A stretch of 64,000 bases of DNA, taken from contig MSXO01000002.1 of the NCBI GenBank assembly GCA_002083615.1, positions 189,086 through 253,085 of the forward strand, in the 5' to 3' direction. This DNA is from Proteobacteria bacterium ST_bin11. Its GTDB lineage: Bacteria; Pseudomonadota; Gammaproteobacteria; Methylococcales; Methylomonadaceae. Below the pieces are notes generated by a model. The model worked only from the letters and a program-made list of their open reading frames with translations, had not been told where the DNA came from and did no database searches. Below, one piece after another: positions 34,622 through 43,851 of this stretch (its first letter is position 1; each line of letters starts with the position of its first letter). The translations under genes and the position numbers were made by a program.

Positions 34622-35089
34622 TCAGTAATCGGCTCGATAACCCACCAAGCGTAAATTGCTTACACCTGGGCCATTGACGGTGACGCTGATTTGTTTGGCA
34701 TTCACCCCATCGGTTAACGCAGTGGCAGCCGATACCGCGACCGTGACGTTATATTGCGTCAAACCTGCAACCGCATAGCCGGCTTGGTCGTGCACGCCCA
34801 TGTCGCTTAGGCCGTTATAGTCGTCGACATCGTCGTAATCGGCTCTAGCGCCGCTACTCCCCCCGCTGTAGGCTTGCAGTAAAATTTCTTCCAGATAAGA
34901 TTCGGCTATCGCGATCGCTTGATGCTGCACCAGTGGATCAGCGCTGTGGCTAACCGTTACATTAATCACCGATAACACCCCAATTAGCGCGACGCTGATG
35001 ATCACCATCGATAGAATCAATTCGATCAGCGTCACACCTGTTTGCCCTCTTTCGGGAAGTGCGATGCTTGGTTTACGACGAGCTGTCAT
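34622..35089 (-). CDS. mshD: MSHA minor pilin MshD
   Basis: A 155-residue minor pilin. The prepilin motif is TGVTLIELILSMVIISVALIG after an unusually long leader, followed by HQAIAIAESYLEEILLQAY, a stretch typical of MshD/GspI-like proteins. The start lies within mshC (17-nt overlap). The cleavage site has Val rather than Phe at mature position 1. Confidence 0.9.
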   Translation of the reverse strand: MTARRKPSIALPERGQTGVTLIELILSMVIISVALIGVLSVINVTVSHSADPLVQHQAIAIAESYLEEILLQAYSGGSSGARADYDDVDDYNGLSDMGVHDQAGYAVAGLTQYNVTVAVSAATALTDGVNAKQISVTVNGPGVSNLRLVGYRADY

Positions 35090-35576
35090 AAACGAAGCCG
35101 GTGTCTGCTACGACGCTGATTTGTCTGCCGTTACTACCGACATTGATATGCTGATCGGCGGAGGCATTGCCTTTGGCGCTGAAGTAAAAGGTGGTGTTTG
35201 TCAAAGCGATGCCGGCCTGACTGCCTTGATAACTGGATTCCCCAGAGCCAGGTCTAGCCACCGCCAGGTCGAAGTCGGTGTCGGCGGTGGAACCGCACTT
35301 GCTGCGATCCGTTGCGGATGGACGGCTCAACTCAAATTGATTGGTGCTGATTTGCACTTGAACATTACAACCGGTTTTTACCGCTAGCTTCTGGGCGTAA
35401 CGAATGGCATTGATCGTATCGTCGAAAAATACTTTTTCTTGATACAAGGAGAGATTGAAAAATTTGGGCAGCGTTGTCGCGGAGAGTATACCCAGGGTGA
35501 CTATCACCATAACCAACTCAATTAAGGTAAAGCCTTGGTAATAGTCCGAGCCGAATTTGCATTCGCCAACACTCAT
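35073..35576 (-). CDS. mshC: MSHA pilin-like protein MshC
   Basis: A 167-residue pilin-like protein with the motif QGFTLIELVMVIVTLGILSA, then FDDTINAIRYAQKLAVKTGC, the GspH/FimT-like segment found in MshC. It lies 49 bp after mshA and overlaps mshD. Two cysteines in the globular part may form a disulfide. Confidence 0.9.
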   Translation of the reverse strand: MSVGECKFGSDYYQGFTLIELVMVIVTLGILSATTLPKFFNLSLYQEKVFFDDTINAIRYAQKLAVKTGCNVQVQISTNQFELSRPSATDRSKCGSTADTDFDLAVARPGSGESSYQGSQAGIALTNTTFYFSAKGNASADQHINVGSNGRQISVVADTGFVYDSSS

Positions 35577-35625
35577 TCGGTGCCTGGGAACAGATTAAAG
35601 CCGCCGGTTCCAGGGGCAGAACTGC

Positions 35626-36054
35626 TTAACAACCGGTCACTACGATGGCGACGTCTCCAGTGGTGCCGCTGTAAGTGGCTTGGCAAGTCGAACTGCCGCC
35701 AGCGTCAGGTCGAAAGGTAACTGCGGTCGCTGTGGTGTAGTCCGCCGTAAAACCGGAAATGCTCTCCATCGCGGCGCCGATGCCTGCAGCAGCGCCTGTG
35801 GGTATACCGGTCCCCGCCGCGACGGCGACACCGTTGACCGTAGTAGCGGTTGTACTTCCCGCCGCTAGATACGCCGCTTTGGTGATGGAGACTGCTGACC
35901 TGAGCGCCCCGGCCATACCGTTAACGCTGGCTTCTCTGGCATCCGATCCAAGATTCGCAAATTTTGGTAATGCGGTTGCCGCCAAAATGCCTAGAATTAC
36001 GATGACCATGATCAGTTCAATCAATGTGAAGCCTTGCTGTTGTTTGGGAGTCAT
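35626..36054 (-). CDS. mshA: MSHA major pilin MshA
   Basis: A 142-residue type IV pilin. The short leader KQQQG precedes the mature N-terminus FTLIELIMVIVILGILAATA, followed by LPKFANLGSDAREASVNGMAGALRSA, a hallmark of MshA. A C-terminal Cys pair (Cys in GSSTCQATY and the last residue) forms the disulfide loop. It is the shaft subunit for mannose-sensitive haemagglutinin-type pili used in surface attachment. It has its own upstream region of 161 bp. No separate mshB is present next to it. Confidence 0.92.
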   Translation of the reverse strand: MTPKQQQGFTLIELIMVIVILGILAATALPKFANLGSDAREASVNGMAGALRSAVSITKAAYLAAGSTTATTVNGVAVAAGTGIPTGAAAGIGAAMESISGFTADYTTATAVTFRPDAGGSSTCQATYSGTTGDVAIVVTGC

Positions 36055-36215
36055 TTTTTGGTTCCTGGCAAAATAAAAGGGGTCAGTAGCGATTTAAAGT
36101 GAGGTGAAGTTGGAATAGTGCGACTAGTCTATACTGCGCACTCAGCTTAGTAAATTTTCAGCAACTTGCCACTTATTTACCTCGTATTTGGAAACAATCT
36201 CCCTAATTAGTCACC

Positions 36216-36464
36216 ATGAGCATACGAAAATTTATATTTTGCGATATCTGCAATCCGCAGGGCTTAAGGTCCATCGAGTTCCGCCGTGCGCCGCGATTTG
36301 AAGATCGCACAGGGAGGCGGATTAGCGATGGCAGGGCCTGGTTCGAGGGTGAGTTTGGCTTGGCGGTTACTCAGGCTGGTTGGAGCCAGACCGCGGACGG
36401 GCTGCACGTGTGTCCGGGGTGTCTCCAATCCCATCCCGAGTTGGGTGAAGGTAATCGCCAGTAA
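36216..36464 (+). CDS. Small protein with two Cys pairs (possible zinc ribbon)
   Basis: An 82-residue protein not recognised by family. Two Cys-x2-Cys pairs, CDIC (residues 9-12) and CPGC (about 67-70), flank a basic middle section, as in a small zinc-binding domain. No membrane segment or signal. It is divergent from mshA and 21 bp upstream of the mshQ-like gene, so it may be co-transcribed with that adhesin. Function unknown. Confidence 0.6.
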   Translation: MSIRKFIFCDICNPQGLRSIEFRRAPRFEDRTGRRISDGRAWFEGEFGLAVTQAGWSQTADGLHVCPGCLQSHPELGEGNRQ

Positions 36465-36485
36465 CTCATCTAAGTCGGGCTCCGT

Positions 36486-39400
36486 ATGCCTATCCTAACA
36501 GCTCAAACGCAGGCAAGTATCGTCCTTCAGGCGGTTGCTTTCATCGGCTTGTTGCTTTTCAGCTGGCCCGTGGCTCAGGCCGCAGGCTATACCTTTCCCG
36601 GCACATTGCCACCTGGTTGCAGCGGGAGTGCTGGGGTGTATTCCTGTAAGTCTGGATCCTTAGACTATGGGGATACGATCTCTGTCGCTTCTCCTAAGCC
36701 GGCTACCATCACTATTGATGGCGACTTCACTACCAACACAAGCAGAATTAACACTAGTGGGGTAGCAACCGATCTCAATTTGGTGGTAACCGGGACCTTG
36801 TACGCCGATTATTTGGCCGAGATTAATGCGAATGTCACAGCGGGATGGGTATGGGATGTCCAGGGTTTTGTCACGTTTGGTGGTTCCATTACGACAACAA
36901 GCGGTTATGTCGATCTTTGGTACAGAACCCAAGTGGCAGGTTCTATAACCAGCACGAGCGGCTACATTAGCCTCGGAGATGAGCAAGATATTGGTGGGAG
37001 TATTATCAGCAAGAGCGGTCCCGTGACTCTCCGCTATCTCAGCCGTGTGCGAGGCAGTGTCACTACGTCCGGCGTGGTGACGTTACTCGATAAGTCCCGT
37101 GTGGACGGAAACGTCAACGGAAGTTCTGGGAATGTGGATATTGGTTACGCCGGGCTGGTCAACGGCTCCGTGACGACGAGTTCCGGCACGATTTCCCTGG
37201 CTCAAGCGAGTGAGGTGAAGGCTTGTGTCAAATCCACCGATTCGGCGGTGATTACTCTGAATTACCAGTCAAAAGCCAACAGTGTTTGTTGCGGCGCTAG
37301 CTGCGGCACGAGCTGCGTAAAAAACGGCTCGACCTATGCCATGCCGCCCAAATGTGCGGTTACCTCGACATCGCCGACACCATTGGCCGACTATCGCATG
37401 GATGAATCGTCATGGAGCGGTACCGCCAACGAAGTGAGCGATAGCCTAGGCAGTTATCACGGTGTGGCGGCTACACTCACAGGCACGAGACCGACCACGG
37501 CAGCTAAGGTGCCGGCGATTGCAGGTAACCCTGGAACCTGTGGCTACGGCGTATTCAATCGCACCGATAAAAACTATGTGGCTTTACCTTCCGGTTTTCC
37601 CAATCTCGGTGCCACGGGAAATGCTTTTACTATCTCCGCCTGGATCAAAACTACTGATAACAGGCTCTCTGGCCAACGTATTTTTATTGACGATGAAAAC
37701 AATAGCGGCGGTTTCGGATTTAGCTTAGCAGACGGTGGAACGGGAAAAGTGCGTTTCTTTTCCAGGGGCACACCGTCAGCGCTGATACTGGATACGGCAA
37801 ACGTGATAGCCAACAACACTTGGTATTTCGTCGCGGCAGTGGCGGATGTGCCTAATAAAAGCAAAAGAATTTTCGTTTTCAATGCAGCCGGCACCCTACT
37901 CGCCAACGTTAGCATGACTTGGACCGAAGCCAGTTTCGGTTCGGATAGCGGTATCGCCTCAATTGGCGGGGAAACCAATACGGCCAACGAGAATAACAGT
38001 GGCTTTGGTTTTGCCGGTAATATCGACGAGCTGCGGATTTATGAAGGCGCGTTATCCCAAACCGACATTAAAACATTGATGTCGCGAACCCGAACTTGCA
38101 CGATTGTTTCGCCGGTAGTGCTGAATCCGGTGGATTTCAACTGCGTCGAGACCGGTCAGTCGGTGTTGAGCGGGCATCTTTACGGCAAACTGTCGGGTAC
38201 GCCGTTTACCTTCGACGTGGTCGCCCTCAAGGACGCCAACAATGATGGGATTGCGGAGGGGGCACTTACGACGTATGCGTCCGATGTAAACCGCAACGTC
38301 AGCGTAGAGCTTGTTGATGGTGCGGGAAGCATGGCGTGTAGTGCAAGGGCGGCCTTGAGTCCGGCTGTCGGTCAAACTTTAAGCTTTGCTAAGGCATCGC
38401 AACCCACTGAGCAGGGCCGGAAAAGCAGTGGCAGCTTTACGGTGTCCAAAGCTTATCCAAATTTGCGCTGCCGCGTAACGGATTCCACCAATGCTGCCAA
38501 AGTAATAGGCTGTTCGGCAGATAGTTTCTCGGTAAGGCCAACCAGCTTTACCGTTGCTGCAAGCGTCAATAACAGTTCGCCGGTTAAAGCCGGTGCCAGT
38601 TTTTCTATGACCGCTACCAGCGGCGTGCCGGGTTACAACGGTTCGCCAAAGCTCGACACAAGTAAATTGAATGCGCATAGTGGCGCGATTCGCAGTGGCG
38701 TTTTGACCGGGACTTTCGATTACGCGGATGCTGCGACAGGCACGGCCAGCGGCAATGATTTTATCTATTCGGAGGTGGGCTATTTTAGTTTATCGGCGCA
38801 AGGCGTTTACGACGACAACTTTACCGAAGTGGACGCTCTTGACAACGACTGTACTAACGACTTTGCCAATGCAGCGGTTAGCGGCAAATTTGGCTGTAAA
38901 TTTGGCAATACCGCGGCTACCGGCAACTTAGGGCGTTTTATTCCGGATCATTTCGATGTGATATTGAACAGCCCTATTTTCGTGCCAGCCTGTTCCAGTT
39001 TTAGCTATGTCGGCCAGCCGATTAAATTCGGCACTAATCCCATCGCTACCGTTGTCGCAAAAAACGCGGCTGGCGAGACAACCCAGAACTATACCGGGAG
39101 TTACTGGAAAATCAGTCCCAGTCACGCTAAATACGGCATAACTCCGAGCTACAGCGAAGCCGGCAATGCCGTGACAGTTTTAAACAGCAGTGCGCCGGTA
39201 GCGGTCGATAACGGCAAGGGTACTGGCACCCTGACCTTTGCCGATACTACCAGCAATATTCTCGGCATCACGCGCGCTAACCCGTTGGCGCCGTTCAACG
39301 CTGAGATCGCGATGAGTTTTAACTTACAAGATGCCGATGGTGTGCAAGTGGCTAATGTCAACGGGATAGCGGGGAGCAATCCGGTGACATTTGGGGCGGC

Positions 39401-39908
39401 TAGTGCCGGGAACGGCATAGGCTTCACCGGCGGCAACAAAAGCCAGCGCTGGGGCCGCTTGAATGTGACTAGTGCGCATGGTTCGGAGTTAGCGGCATTG
39501 CCAATGCCCTTATTCAGCGAATATTTCAACGGCAGCGCCTTCATCAACAATACCGCCGACACCTGCACCAGTGTCAATTTGACGAGTCAGTTGAAGCTAA
39601 GCAACTCGGCAACAGGCAGCGGAGCCTTGAAAGCCGGGGATTTTCCGATGACTATCCTGCCGTCAGGCACTTCGAGGGCTAGTGTAGCGCATGCGCCTTT
39701 TCTCGGCGGTGTCGGCGGGCTGAGTTTTAGTGCGCCAGGTGCGGGCAATACCGGCGACATCGATGTCACTGCAGATTTAAGCAGTTTGCCATGGCTTTTA
39801 TTCGATTGGGACCACGACGGGGCCAACGACGATTCGCCGTCGGCCAAGGCCACTTTCGGTATCTATAAAGGTAACAGTCAGCAGATTTATCTGCGTGAAG
39901 TCTACTAG
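36486..39908 (+). CDS. mshQ: MshQ-like surface protein (LamG and DUF6701 domains)
   Basis: A 1140-residue secreted protein. After a signal peptide (VAFIGLLLFSWPVAQA) come a repetitive beta-rich region (about 35-290, with recurring GSITTTSGYV-like units), a Cys-rich link (CCGASCGTSC), a concanavalin-like LamG domain (about 300-510, LADYRMDESSW to IDELRIYEGAL), and a C-terminal DUF6701 domain. This is the architecture of MshQ, a putative MSHA-associated adhesin. In classical msh loci it follows mshP on the same strand. Here it lies inverted between mshG and mshA, and its stop overlaps the mshG stop. Confidence 0.92.
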   Translation: MPILTAQTQASIVLQAVAFIGLLLFSWPVAQAAGYTFPGTLPPGCSGSAGVYSCKSGSLDYGDTISVASPKPATITIDGDFTTNTSRINTSGVATDLNLVVTGTLYADYLAEINANVTAGWVWDVQGFVTFGGSITTTSGYVDLWYRTQVAGSITSTSGYISLGDEQDIGGSIISKSGPVTLRYLSRVRGSVTTSGVVTLLDKSRVDGNVNGSSGNVDIGYAGLVNGSVTTSSGTISLAQASEVKACVKSTDSAVITLNYQSKANSVCCGASCGTSCVKNGSTYAMPPKCAVTSTSPTPLADYRMDESSWSGTANEVSDSLGSYHGVAATLTGTRPTTAAKVPAIAGNPGTCGYGVFNRTDKNYVALPSGFPNLGATGNAFTISAWIKTTDNRLSGQRIFIDDENNSGGFGFSLADGGTGKVRFFSRGTPSALILDTANVIANNTWYFVAAVADVPNKSKRIFVFNAAGTLLANVSMTWTEASFGSDSGIASIGGETNTANENNSGFGFAGNIDELRIYEGALSQTDIKTLMSRTRTCTIVSPVVLNPVDFNCVETGQSVLSGHLYGKLSGTPFTFDVVALKDANNDGIAEGALTTYASDVNRNVSVELVDGAGSMACSARAALSPAVGQTLSFAKASQPTEQGRKSSGSFTVSKAYPNLRCRVTDSTNAAKVIGCSADSFSVRPTSFTVAASVNNSSPVKAGASFSMTATSGVPGYNGSPKLDTSKLNAHSGAIRSGVLTGTFDYADAATGTASGNDFIYSEVGYFSLSAQGVYDDNFTEVDALDNDCTNDFANAAVSGKFGCKFGNTAATGNLGRFIPDHFDVILNSPIFVPACSSFSYVGQPIKFGTNPIATVVAKNAAGETTQNYTGSYWKISPSHAKYGITPSYSEAGNAVTVLNSSAPVAVDNGKGTGTLTFADTTSNILGITRANPLAPFNAEIAMSFNLQDADGVQVANVNGIAGSNPVTFGAASAGNGIGFTGGNKSQRWGRLNVTSAHGSELAALPMPLFSEYFNGSAFINNTADTCTSVNLTSQLKLSNSATGSGALKAGDFPMTILPSGTSRASVAHAPFLGGVGGLSFSAPGAGNTGDIDVTADLSSLPWLLFDWDHDGANDDSPSAKATFGIYKGNSQQIYLREVY

Positions 39909-41128
39909 CGGTGCATGTTGGTAGACAAATCCCACATCGGTAAAAAGATGCCGAGCGCCAGTACCAGGACCATGATGCCGATGATCACGATTAATATCGG
40001 CTCGATTACGCTGGATAGAACTTTGAGTTCCGCATCGATTTCGCCCTCGTAAAAGTCCGCCACTTCGTGCAACATTTCGGCAATGTTGCCGGATTCTTCG
40101 CCAACCATAATCATTTGAATCACCAGGGGCGGAAACAAGCCGATGCTTTTCGCCATACGGCTGATACTGTCGCCTTTTTCGATCCCGATCCGCATCTTAT
40201 GCAACTTGGCACCGATGTATTCGTTGCCGACGGCTTTGGAAACAATCGCAATCCCCTGGATTAGCGGCACGCCGGCAGTTAATATCATGGCAAAAGCGCG
40301 GGAAAATCGCTCCATCGTCGCCCGTTCCACGATGCTGCCGACCGCCGGAATTTTTAGCAAGAGCCAGTGCCACTGCTTCAGGCCTTCCGGGTTTTCCAGG
40401 TATTTGGCAAATAACAAGGCGGCTACGATCAGAGCCGCCAAAAGGTGCGGCCAGAAATTAACCGTGAATTCCGAGATTCCCATCAGCAGGCGGGTTTGCC
40501 AGGGTAATTGTGCGCCCATTTTGTCGAACATGCCCTTAAAGGCCGGAATGACATAAATATTGACAATCACCATGGCGATGCTGATGGCTGCGATGACCAT
40601 GATGGGGTAACGTAGAGCAGTTTTGATACGGCTTTCGGTATCCTTTTCCCGCTCCAGATAGTGGCTAATTTGCAGAAAAGCTTGCTCCAGGCTACCGGTG
40701 GTTTCGCCGACATTGATGATGCTGAGCAGTAGTATCGGGAAAATTCGGTCGTATTGCGCCATGGCTTGTGACAACGGTTGACCGGCTTCCAACTTGCGGG
40801 TAATGCCGACCAGCGCCTGTTTCAAAGCAATATTGCGGCTGGATTCGGCGAGGCTGCTGATCGCGCGGGACAGGGGCACGCCGGCTTTGGTCAGGCTATA
40901 CATTTGCCGGCTGAACAGTATCAAGTCGTTGATATTTAGCGCACTTAAGGCGCGCCACTGAGCGAACTGTCCCAGCAAGTCGGTGCTGTCGGCTAGCGGG
41001 TCGATGGCAATCGGAATCAAACCCCGGCTGTTGAGGGTTTGCGCGGCGGTATGCGCGGATTCCGCATCCAGTTTGCCCTGAATTAACTGGCCCTGAGAAT
41101 TGCGAGCCTTATAGGCAAAATTCGCCAT
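39905..41128 (-). CDS. mshG: MSHA inner-membrane platform protein MshG
   Basis: A 407-residue PilC/GspF-family platform protein with two T2SSF domains and C-terminal helix ILIVIIGIMVLVLALGIFLPM. The frame is open to 41275, but the ATG at 41128 (MANFAYKARNSQGQLIQG) gives the conserved N-terminus and begins one base after the mshE stop. Its TAG stop overlaps the stop of the convergent mshQ gene. Confidence 0.95.
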   Translation of the reverse strand: MANFAYKARNSQGQLIQGKLDAESAHTAAQTLNSRGLIPIAIDPLADSTDLLGQFAQWRALSALNINDLILFSRQMYSLTKAGVPLSRAISSLAESSRNIALKQALVGITRKLEAGQPLSQAMAQYDRIFPILLLSIINVGETTGSLEQAFLQISHYLEREKDTESRIKTALRYPIMVIAAISIAMVIVNIYVIPAFKGMFDKMGAQLPWQTRLLMGISEFTVNFWPHLLAALIVAALLFAKYLENPEGLKQWHWLLLKIPAVGSIVERATMERFSRAFAMILTAGVPLIQGIAIVSKAVGNEYIGAKLHKMRIGIEKGDSISRMAKSIGLFPPLVIQMIMVGEESGNIAEMLHEVADFYEGEIDAELKVLSSVIEPILIVIIGIMVLVLALGIFLPMWDLSTNMHR

Positions 41129-41129
41129 C

Positions 41130-42827
41130 TCAAGTTTCCGAGATACGCATGGTTTCGTGTAATGTGGTGATACCTTGTTTGACCAGTTCCAAGGCTTGTT
41201 CCGTAAATGATTTAAAGCCTGGCGTGGCGCGCGCGGCTGAGATAAAACCTGCGGAATCGCTGCGCCGCAACGCATCCAGGGTGTGGTGCCCCATCTCTAA
41301 CAACTCGTAAACGCCCACGCGACCGCGATAACCCACCTGATTGCAGTGCTGGCAGCCTGCGCCTTTCTTGAATACAAAGTCGCCGGCTTTTAGATCAAAA
41401 GACTTTTCCAACCAAATGCTTTCGCTTTCCTCGATATCCACAGTTTGCGCGCAGCGATCACAAATTTTGCGGACTAGTCGTTGGGCGACGATGACTTTTA
41501 AGGCACTCGCTAAAATATAGCCTTCGATACCCATATCGAGTAAGCGCGTGGCTGTTTCAACCGCGCCGTTGGTGTGTAGCGTTGAGAACACCAAATGACC
41601 GGTAATTGAGGCTCGTACCGCGATTTCGGCAGTTTCTCGGTCGCGAATCTCACCCACTAGGATCACATCCGGGTCCTGGCGCAGGGCCGAACGCAGCACA
41701 CTGGCAAAACTGAGGCCGATTTTGTCGTTGATTTGCGCTTGATTGATGCGCGGCAGGCTGTATTCCACCGGATCTTCGGCGGTAATAATTTTAGTCTGTG
41801 GGTGATTGACCGAAGACAGTGCTGCGTATAGCGTGGTGGTTTTACCGCTGCCAGTCGGTCCCGTCACTAGAATCAGGCCATGCGGGTTGCCGATGTGGGC
41901 CTTGAAACGACTCAGTAATGCCGTCGGCATGCCGAGCTGCTCTAAGTCCAGCAAGCCCTTGGATTGGTCGAGAATTCGCATGACTACCGATTCGCCGCTC
42001 TGAATCGGCAGCGTCGACAGCCTGACATCCAACGCCTTGTTTTTGACCCGGATACTGAAACGACCGTCTTGCGGCAGACGCTTTTCGGAAATGTTTAAAC
42101 CGCACATCAGCTTCAAACGCACCATTAAGGCTGGGGCGATATTGATGTTGTCCAGGACATGCTCGTTCAGTACGCCGTCCACGCGCTGCCGGATGCGTAA
42201 CACATGGTCGTCCGGCTCGATGTGAATGTCCGATGCATTGGTTTGCACCGCATCTTCGAAAATCGATTGCAGTAGTTTTACTACGGGTGCATCGCTGACT
42301 TCGGTGCTGGAGAGTAAGACGTTCAGGTCGAATTGGTTTTCCGCTAGTTCATCGCTGAGCTGGTCGGCCAGATTGCTGATTTCTTCGGTGCGCCGGTAGG
42401 CTTGGTCGATGGCGGTGAGCAAATCTGATTCGCGCACCACCGCTTGGCGGATACGCTTTTTCAACACCCGACTCAGTTCGTCCAGCCCCATCAAATCAGT
42501 CGGGTCGGCCATGGCCAGCAACACATCGTTGGCGTTGCTTTCTAAGAGCATAACCCGAAAGCGGCGGGCCAAATTTTCCGGCAGTTCCTTACCGATTTCC
42601 GGCTTGCGTTTGTATTGGGAAATATCCAGAAAAGGGATTTGCAATTGCCGCGACAGGAAACTGAGTAAATCTGTTTCCGAAATATAATTCAGATCGACCA
42701 AGGTGCGGCCCAATTTGCGGCCCGTTTTCTTTTGTTCCGTTAGCGCCGTCATCAACTGCTCGTGGCTGATGATGCGGTGCTGCACCAGCAGGTCGCCGAT
42801 GCGGATTTTCTTTTGCGGATATTCCAT
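41130..42827 (-). CDS. mshE: MSHA extension ATPase MshE
   Basis: A 565-residue assembly ATPase. The N-terminal MshEN domain (about 1-150) begins KKIRIGDLLVQHRIIS and holds the RLGXX-type repeats that bind cyclic di-GMP in characterised MshE proteins. The ATPase core has GPTGSGKT (near 327-334), ITAEDPVEYSL and STLHTNG, plus the CDRC and CQHC zinc cysteines. It should extend MSHA pili under cyclic di-GMP control. A diguanylate cyclase is encoded at 62279-63316, though no specific link is shown. Confidence 0.95.
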   Translation of the reverse strand: MEYPQKKIRIGDLLVQHRIISHEQLMTALTEQKKTGRKLGRTLVDLNYISETDLLSFLSRQLQIPFLDISQYKRKPEIGKELPENLARRFRVMLLESNANDVLLAMADPTDLMGLDELSRVLKKRIRQAVVRESDLLTAIDQAYRRTEEISNLADQLSDELAENQFDLNVLLSSTEVSDAPVVKLLQSIFEDAVQTNASDIHIEPDDHVLRIRQRVDGVLNEHVLDNINIAPALMVRLKLMCGLNISEKRLPQDGRFSIRVKNKALDVRLSTLPIQSGESVVMRILDQSKGLLDLEQLGMPTALLSRFKAHIGNPHGLILVTGPTGSGKTTTLYAALSSVNHPQTKIITAEDPVEYSLPRINQAQINDKIGLSFASVLRSALRQDPDVILVGEIRDRETAEIAVRASITGHLVFSTLHTNGAVETATRLLDMGIEGYILASALKVIVAQRLVRKICDRCAQTVDIEESESIWLEKSFDLKAGDFVFKKGAGCQHCNQVGYRGRVGVYELLEMGHHTLDALRRSDSAGFISAARATPGFKSFTEQALELVKQGITTLHETMRISET

Positions 42828-42837
42828 GAGTTGGGGA

Positions 42838-43851
42838 TTAATTTAGAGCGCCGAGACGTTGTTTAATATAGTCGACAATGTCTGCGTTCAAGGTGTTTTT
42901 GTCCAATGCCTGTTGGTAGGCCTGCGCAGCCGCTTGCGTTTGGCTTAATTTGTCCCGGCAAATGGCCAAGCCTAACCAGTGTTCGGCTTTCTCCGCTTGG
43001 AACTGGGTCAGGCGTTGGTAAATCCGTTCGGCTTGTGGGAAACGTTGCTGTTGTTGATAGCCTGCAGCGAGCAGAGACAGGTATGCCACATCGTCAACTG
43101 CGTCGGCATCGACTTGTTCCAATGTGTTTGTCGCTGCCGCAAAGTTTTTTTGCTGAACGTACAAATGCGCCTGGGTTTTAACAAACAAGAGGTTATCGGG
43201 GAAGAATTGCAGGCTTTCTTGGACCAAATCCGTTAATTCTTCAGCGCCAGCCTGGGTTTTTAACAGGGTTTGCAGGAGCAAGGTGCGCGCGCCCAAATGC
43301 TTCGGATTGAGCTGCAAGGCATGGCGTAATAGAGCTTCGACGGCCGATGCCGACTTGCCGGTTTTAGCGCGTCGGTATAATGCATCGGCTTGTTGGGCAG
43401 GCGTTTGCACTTTCACGGGCGTAGCCGCCGGCTCGAGGCTTGGCGGAATTGCTGCGCTAACGGGCGACGAGGAAGGCATTTCGGGCTCAAGCGCTGCGCT
43501 CGCTTGGCTAACTTGCTCGCTTGTGCTGGCTGGCGGTTGGGCGAGGCTGGTATTTGCCATAGGCACCTCGGGCACGGCCACTTTTGCCGGCTCTGTCGGC
43601 GGTGCTTGCGTCGGCGTCGGCGCCGATAGTTGCGGCGGTGCGGCTGGCAGTGCCGGCTGTTCCGTTTGGGGCGAGTAAGTTTGCCGCCAGACGTAATGCA
43701 GGGGCAGTGTCAATGCAAAGGCGATTAACCAGTACCAACGGCGCTTTTCCTTGGTGGCTAGGGCAGGCCGCAGCGCCAATTTGGGGGCGGAGTTTGTATT
43801 TGGGGTGTTCCGCTGTTCCAAATCCCGCAACATTTGATTAATCAGGCTCAT
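42838..43851 (-). CDS. mshN: MSHA biogenesis TPR protein MshN
   Basis: A 337-residue protein. A short cytoplasmic lead (MSLINQMLRDLEQRN) precedes one membrane helix (about 40-60), then a Pro/Ala-rich linker (about 65-160), then TPR repeats to the end. This is the usual MshN layout. The ATG at 43851 overlaps the mshM stop (ATGA). The open frame to 43890 is an artefact inside mshM. Confidence 0.93.
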   Translation of the reverse strand: MSLINQMLRDLEQRNTPNTNSAPKLALRPALATKEKRRWYWLIAFALTLPLHYVWRQTYSPQTEQPALPAAPPQLSAPTPTQAPPTEPAKVAVPEVPMANTSLAQPPASTSEQVSQASAALEPEMPSSSPVSAAIPPSLEPAATPVKVQTPAQQADALYRRAKTGKSASAVEALLRHALQLNPKHLGARTLLLQTLLKTQAGAEELTDLVQESLQFFPDNLLFVKTQAHLYVQQKNFAAATNTLEQVDADAVDDVAYLSLLAAGYQQQQRFPQAERIYQRLTQFQAEKAEHWLGLAICRDKLSQTQAAAQAYQQALDKNTLNADIVDYIKQRLGALN

